From Chrysochromulina tobinii (taxonomy: Eukaryota; Haptophyta; Prymnesiales; Chrysochromulinaceae), in assembly GCA_001275005.1 (NCBI GenBank), contig JWZX01002824.1, positions 1 to 20,151 on the forward strand: a stretch of DNA of 20,151 bases. Direction: 5' to 3'. Positions 16,801 through 20,151 of the stretch are shown here, one piece after another. Both the position numbers and the translations under genes were made by a program. The notes beneath the pieces are model-generated. The model did no database searches and was not told where the DNA came from. It saw only the letters and a list, made by a program, of their open reading frames with translations. Within the stretch, counting starts at the first letter, position 1. Every line of letters begins with the position of its first letter.

Positions 16801-19735
16801 GAGGTGAGTGGCGGCTCGCCGTCGTGCGCGGCTGCAACGAGCAGGGGCTCTACACGGTGCAATACGAGCCCGTCGAACAGAATCGGCATAAGCAGACGGG
16901 CGTCGCGTGGGCGAGTACGCGAGTCGCTTGCATGCACGAAGACTGCCGGCAGCACCAGCTATTCCTGGCCGCATTGCCGCTTTTTTGCGACCGGTCCGTG
17001 TACAAGCGCGACCTCCCGATTGAGCCTTCGCGCGGCCATTGCGTGCCTTCCACGAATGGCCGAAACGCTTGAGTCCTCCCCCCCTCATGCTGCTCGATGT
17101 GACTGACTATGTCCTTTCCTCCCACGCAGCTGCAAAAAGGCTCTCATCCAGGCGCCGCAGCAGCGCATCTACTTTCAGGAGACGCTCGAGGCTGCCGAGG
17201 CTAGCGGGTCGACTACGTGCATTCGCCTGTGCAACGCGTGCCACTCCTTTCTGCGTACCGAAGCCAAGACTGGTGGCGCCAAGGCTCTACTCGAGGAGAC
17301 GGCAAAGTTCACGCGCGAGCACCAGGGCGGGGAGCGCACCATGCCGCTGCAGCTTGAGCAATTTGAGGAGGTGATTCGCAAAGCGCCCCATGTATTCTCC
17401 TCACTCCTCCAAATCGTCTCCAAGTCGCTTGCTTGTTTTGTGCCGCAGTGCCCCGTGCCGCAACGCATTGAAAGTAGCTCGGGCCCAATCATGTCAACCG
17501 ACATTGACGGCCGCTGGGTGCAGTGCGAGCACTGCCACAAGTGGCGACACTGGATATGCGCCCTGTATGACGATCAGCAGTATCCGCATGGCCGCCCTTT
17601 TTACTGTCGTAGCTGCAAAGCGCACGAACCTAAGACCGAGCAGGTGAGACACACGGTCCCGCCGACGTAGCTTGCCCTACCAGCGCGTAGCCTTCGTCTC
17701 AGCAGTCGTATGAATGCCCCGTAGCCGGAGCAACAGCCACCCTGTGAGCACCAAACGCTCTGTGCCATCGCTGCCTGACGCGCTCGTCTCGGCGTACGCC
17801 AGGTTGTCGAATCGGCTCTGAACAACGATGCCGCCAACTTAACAGGCATCCCCATGTCTGACTTCATAGAAAAAGCAGTCGCCGCCGATCTCAAGGCTGT
17901 CGGCGTCACGTGCGAGCCGGTCACCATACGCATCGTCTCTTCGCTGTTGATGACCTCGTATGCGCCTGAGAAGCTCGTGGAACACCAGCAGGCGCTCAAT
18001 GATCCGTACCCCAAAGAGTTCCCGTACAAGTCGAAGGCACTGCTCGCTTTTCAAAAGCGCGATGGCCTCGACGTGTGTCTCTTCGCGCTCTATGTACAAG
18101 AGTATGGCTCGGACTGCCCCGAGCCGAACAAGGACCGTGTGTACATCTCCTACCTCGACTCGGTGTGCTGCAGTGCCTATCCACACCCACACGATTTCGG
18201 CTACACCCCGCTGCCTCTCTTGTCCCTGACCTGTCTGGAGTTCTCTTTTATAAGGTACGCTACTTCCATTCGGAGCCTGACAATCATCGCTCGACGATGT
18301 ATCACTCCATCCTCGTCGCCTATCTGCAGTGGACGCGCATGCTTGGCTTCAAGTGCGCAGCCTTCACCCTCGAGCCGGCAGCCTCCGCCTCTTTCTCACG
18401 CCAGTGCCACGTGCGCTCCTTCTGCTCGCCGCCTCGCCAGATATGTACACATCTGGGTGGAGCCCCCGAAGATGGGCGATGAGTACATTTTCTTTGCACG
18501 CTCCGACCAACAACGCAAACCCATGAAGCGCGAGAAACTGCGCGAGTGGTACAGGCGCATGCTGGACAAGGCCAAGGAGAAGGGCATCGTTGAGAGCTAC
18601 GGGTCCATGCAGGACCTCTTTGGCGGGATGCGCTCGGTAAGCGATATGCTCATGCACCAAAGCTTCTAGAGATGGCGATAACTTTTGGCAAGTCGTTTTC
18701 TCGTCGCCGCTCATCGCACTGGTATCCTTGCATTCGTGTTGGGCAGGTGCGCGAGATTCCGCTATTTCACGGAGATCAGTGGGAGGCGACGGTGCCGTCG
18801 CTCCTCGGCCTTGCTCCGGAGGACACCTCTAAGGGCCTTGACAAAGACGGCCAGGTGCTCGGCACTCCAAACGCGTGCCCAGCGACGCGTCCAAAACGGA
18901 GATCCCGCGCGCACTCGCGAATCGACCGCTGCACTCCTCATCGTCCGCTTCACTCCCGCTTCTCTTTCAGCTGATGCGCATGGATGCCAAACATGTGGTG
19001 CAAAAAGCGCACCAGGAGATGTCACATCTCAAGCGCCACTTTCTTGTCGTCGTGTTTGCCGAACTCGCCGAACCACCGGCGAAAGATGTGCGTGCCCATC
19101 CTCATGCTCAGCACGTTCCTCCGCCACTGCAATGGACCGGTGCCAACGACTCTCCTTTCCTCTCTCGACTCCTCACAGGAGGATCCGGTTATTTCCACGG
19201 ACATCACGGACAACCGTCAAAACTTTCTAGGGCAGTGCCAGATGAGTCACTGGCAATTTTCGACGCTACGCCACGCCCAGTACGCTTCCCTTGCCCACCC
19301 TCATCGCGTGAAAAGCGCAGCCCAGACCTGGCGCGCGCTCTCTTGACGGTCCGCCCAATCACAGTACCGTAATCCTGTTTTCGTATTTGACCTCAGGTAC
19401 TCGACAATGATGATTCTGAATCACATCCACAACAAACCGTCGTACTGCATTGATACGTGCCAGCGCGGGCGTGTCGAGGACGGATCGTTCATGGTGAGTT
19501 GCAGTCGATCCATCTCCAGACCCTTCGCCCGCTGTCTCACACGTCCCCCGTCTCTCCCCCATGCGATTTCTTCGAATAGGTTGGCTGTGATTTCTGCGAC
19601 GGTTGGTACCACGGTGCTTGTGTGGGCATCACCAAGGACGAGGCTAATCTCCGTGAGAGCTACTTGTGCCCCCGCTGTGTCGGTGCCACCGATGGGGGAA
19701 GCGGACCATCTGGTGTCTCAGGTCCGACTCCTTAG
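13660..19735 (+). CDS. CBP/p300-type histone acetyltransferase (HAC-like) with TAZ, Agenet-like, two PHD and KAT11 domains
   Basis: Exons by splice signals and phase: 13660-13678, 13810-?, 13883(or earlier)-14128, 14225-14917, 15026-15103, 15176-15451, 15582-15689, 15788-16351, 16509-16999, 17130-17643, 17803-18162, 18255-18352, 18441-18636, 18747-18854, 18971-19087, 19179-19279, 19397-19493, 19580-19735. From Met 13883 the product is 1400 residues. Order: WW-like start (unresolved frame), RST-like helix bundle (about 1-65), two VK(T/A)EP SUMO-type motifs, TAZ zinc finger in three exons (HAFHCNDDRCTQRTC, CKVCKLW, HVRNCQNKACPTCHKL), Gly/Ala-rich linker, basic nuclear signal (KSSKKR/KRQR), Agenet/Tudor-like segment, PHD1 (WVQCEHCHKWRHWICALY), and the acetyltransferase (EFPYKSKALLAFQK, YVQEYGSDCPEPN, VYISYLDSV, VHIWVEPP, LREWYRRMLDKA). 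Then DPVISTDITDNRQNFL and a second PHD (CDFCDGWYHGACVGI) before the stop. The Asp, Trp and Trp-Tyr of the p300 active site are present. Acts on nuclear histones. Confidence 0.88.
16175..16228 (+). repeat. 9-bp coding minisatellite
   Basis: Six units of GGTGCTGCC (the first ends in T) encode repeated Gly-Ala-Ala in the linker between the TAZ and Agenet-like regions of the acetyltransferase. Units are otherwise identical, so recent slippage or length variation is likely. Confidence 0.9.
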
Positions 19736-20151
19736 TTATGCACGTTGTTGCACAAAAGCAAAATGTATGCTTGTGTGGACAATTATGTAACACGACGTGC
19801 GCTTTGGGCACGAACACGTTCGTCGGGTCACCGCACCGATCGCGCTTGCCCGCCCGCCCGGACGTGTTGCACGCCGGCGTGAAACGAGATCCGACAAACT
19901 TTTCGACTCGAGCAATGCGGTCCCCACTCGACTTTTTCTCGCGGACCGCGCCGCGTTCAGATGCGTGAGTCATATTGAAGGTGAGCGTCCCGGACCTTGA
20001 CGACTCATCCTTCGCCCCACTCTTCTGCACAACGCCTCCAGCTGCCTCGCATGCACCGTATCCTTAGAGCCCTGGGAGGGAAAAAAGGAAGCCTTTTCTC
20101 TCCCCATTTTTCTCCTGGGCTCTCGAGCGTTCCCCACACTCCACTTCCGCC
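19736..20151. other. 3' flank without a recognised gene
   Basis: After the acetyltransferase stop codon no frame shows a domain pattern or good start. The minus-strand frame 19644-20030 mostly overlaps the last exon and flank and looks like a shadow. An imperfect inverted repeat closes the window (listed separately). Confidence 0.45.
20066..20123. repeat. Imperfect inverted repeat
   Basis: AGAGCCCTGGGAGGGAAAAA (20066-20085) pairs imperfectly with CATTTTTCTCCTGGGCTCT (about 20105-20123), with AGAGCCC/GGGCTCT as the perfect outer stem and an A-run/T-run inner stem. It could be a 3'-end hairpin or the end of an element extending beyond the window. Confidence 0.45.

Overview
The window looks like nuclear DNA of a GC-rich single-celled eukaryote, most likely an alga (haptophyte-like; lineage not provable from sequence alone). 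Support: GT-AG spliceosomal introns of about 70-175 bp with donors such as GTGAGT, GTAAGT and GTACGC; long Ala/Gly-rich linkers; a kinesin, a CBP/p300-type histone acetyltransferase and Golgi-type nucleotide-sugar transporters; short intergenic spacers. No prokaryotic operon structure, tRNA, rRNA or CRISPR array was seen.

Layout. 1-116 (-): start of a secreted protein running off the left edge, divergent from 381-1637 (+), an SLC35C2-like nucleotide-sugar transporter. 1738-2496 (+): VIT/CCC1-type metal transporter of the short-loop (VTL) kind with a signal-like presequence. 2765-3298 (-): unrecognised small protein with two H-x-W...C-x-x-C repeats. 3369-4267: non-coding, repeat-bearing. 4350-7746 (-): a 1099-residue kinesin-like protein with an F-box-like N-terminus, an RRM inserted into the motor and a C-terminal SAP-like motif; its single 97-bp intron begins with a near-identical 41-bp copy of the start of the next exon. 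8040-11795 (+): one gene joining a ten-helix GDP-sugar-type transporter, a ColD-like GDP-4-keto-6-deoxymannose 3-dehydratase and a GDP-fucose-synthase-like reductase. 11796-13659: non-coding, with diverged direct repeats and a dense cluster of small CCCC/GGGG hairpins. 13660-19735 (+): CBP/p300-type histone acetyltransferase gene with about 15 introns. 19736-20151: no gene seen.

How the genes relate. The most striking locus is 8040-11795. Read as a pathway, the protein would take GDP-4-keto-6-deoxy-D-mannose, remove the 3-hydroxyl and reduce (possibly epimerise) the product to a GDP-3,6-dideoxyhexose of the colitose type, while carrying a membrane transporter of the GDP-fucose class. Colitose is known from bacterial surface polysaccharides; a eukaryotic fusion is unexpected. 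Its reductase domain carries an apparent TGG-to-TAG change and a frameshift, both of which fall inside a plausible frame-preserving 137-bp intron, so it is either a decaying gene or a gene rescued by intron formation. The SLC35C2-like gene at 381 belongs to the same GDP-6-deoxysugar theme. The kinesin and the acetyltransferase are unrelated to it but have unusual domain orders. All gene models here were assembled by eye from reading frames, splice signals and remembered family patterns; no database search was run.
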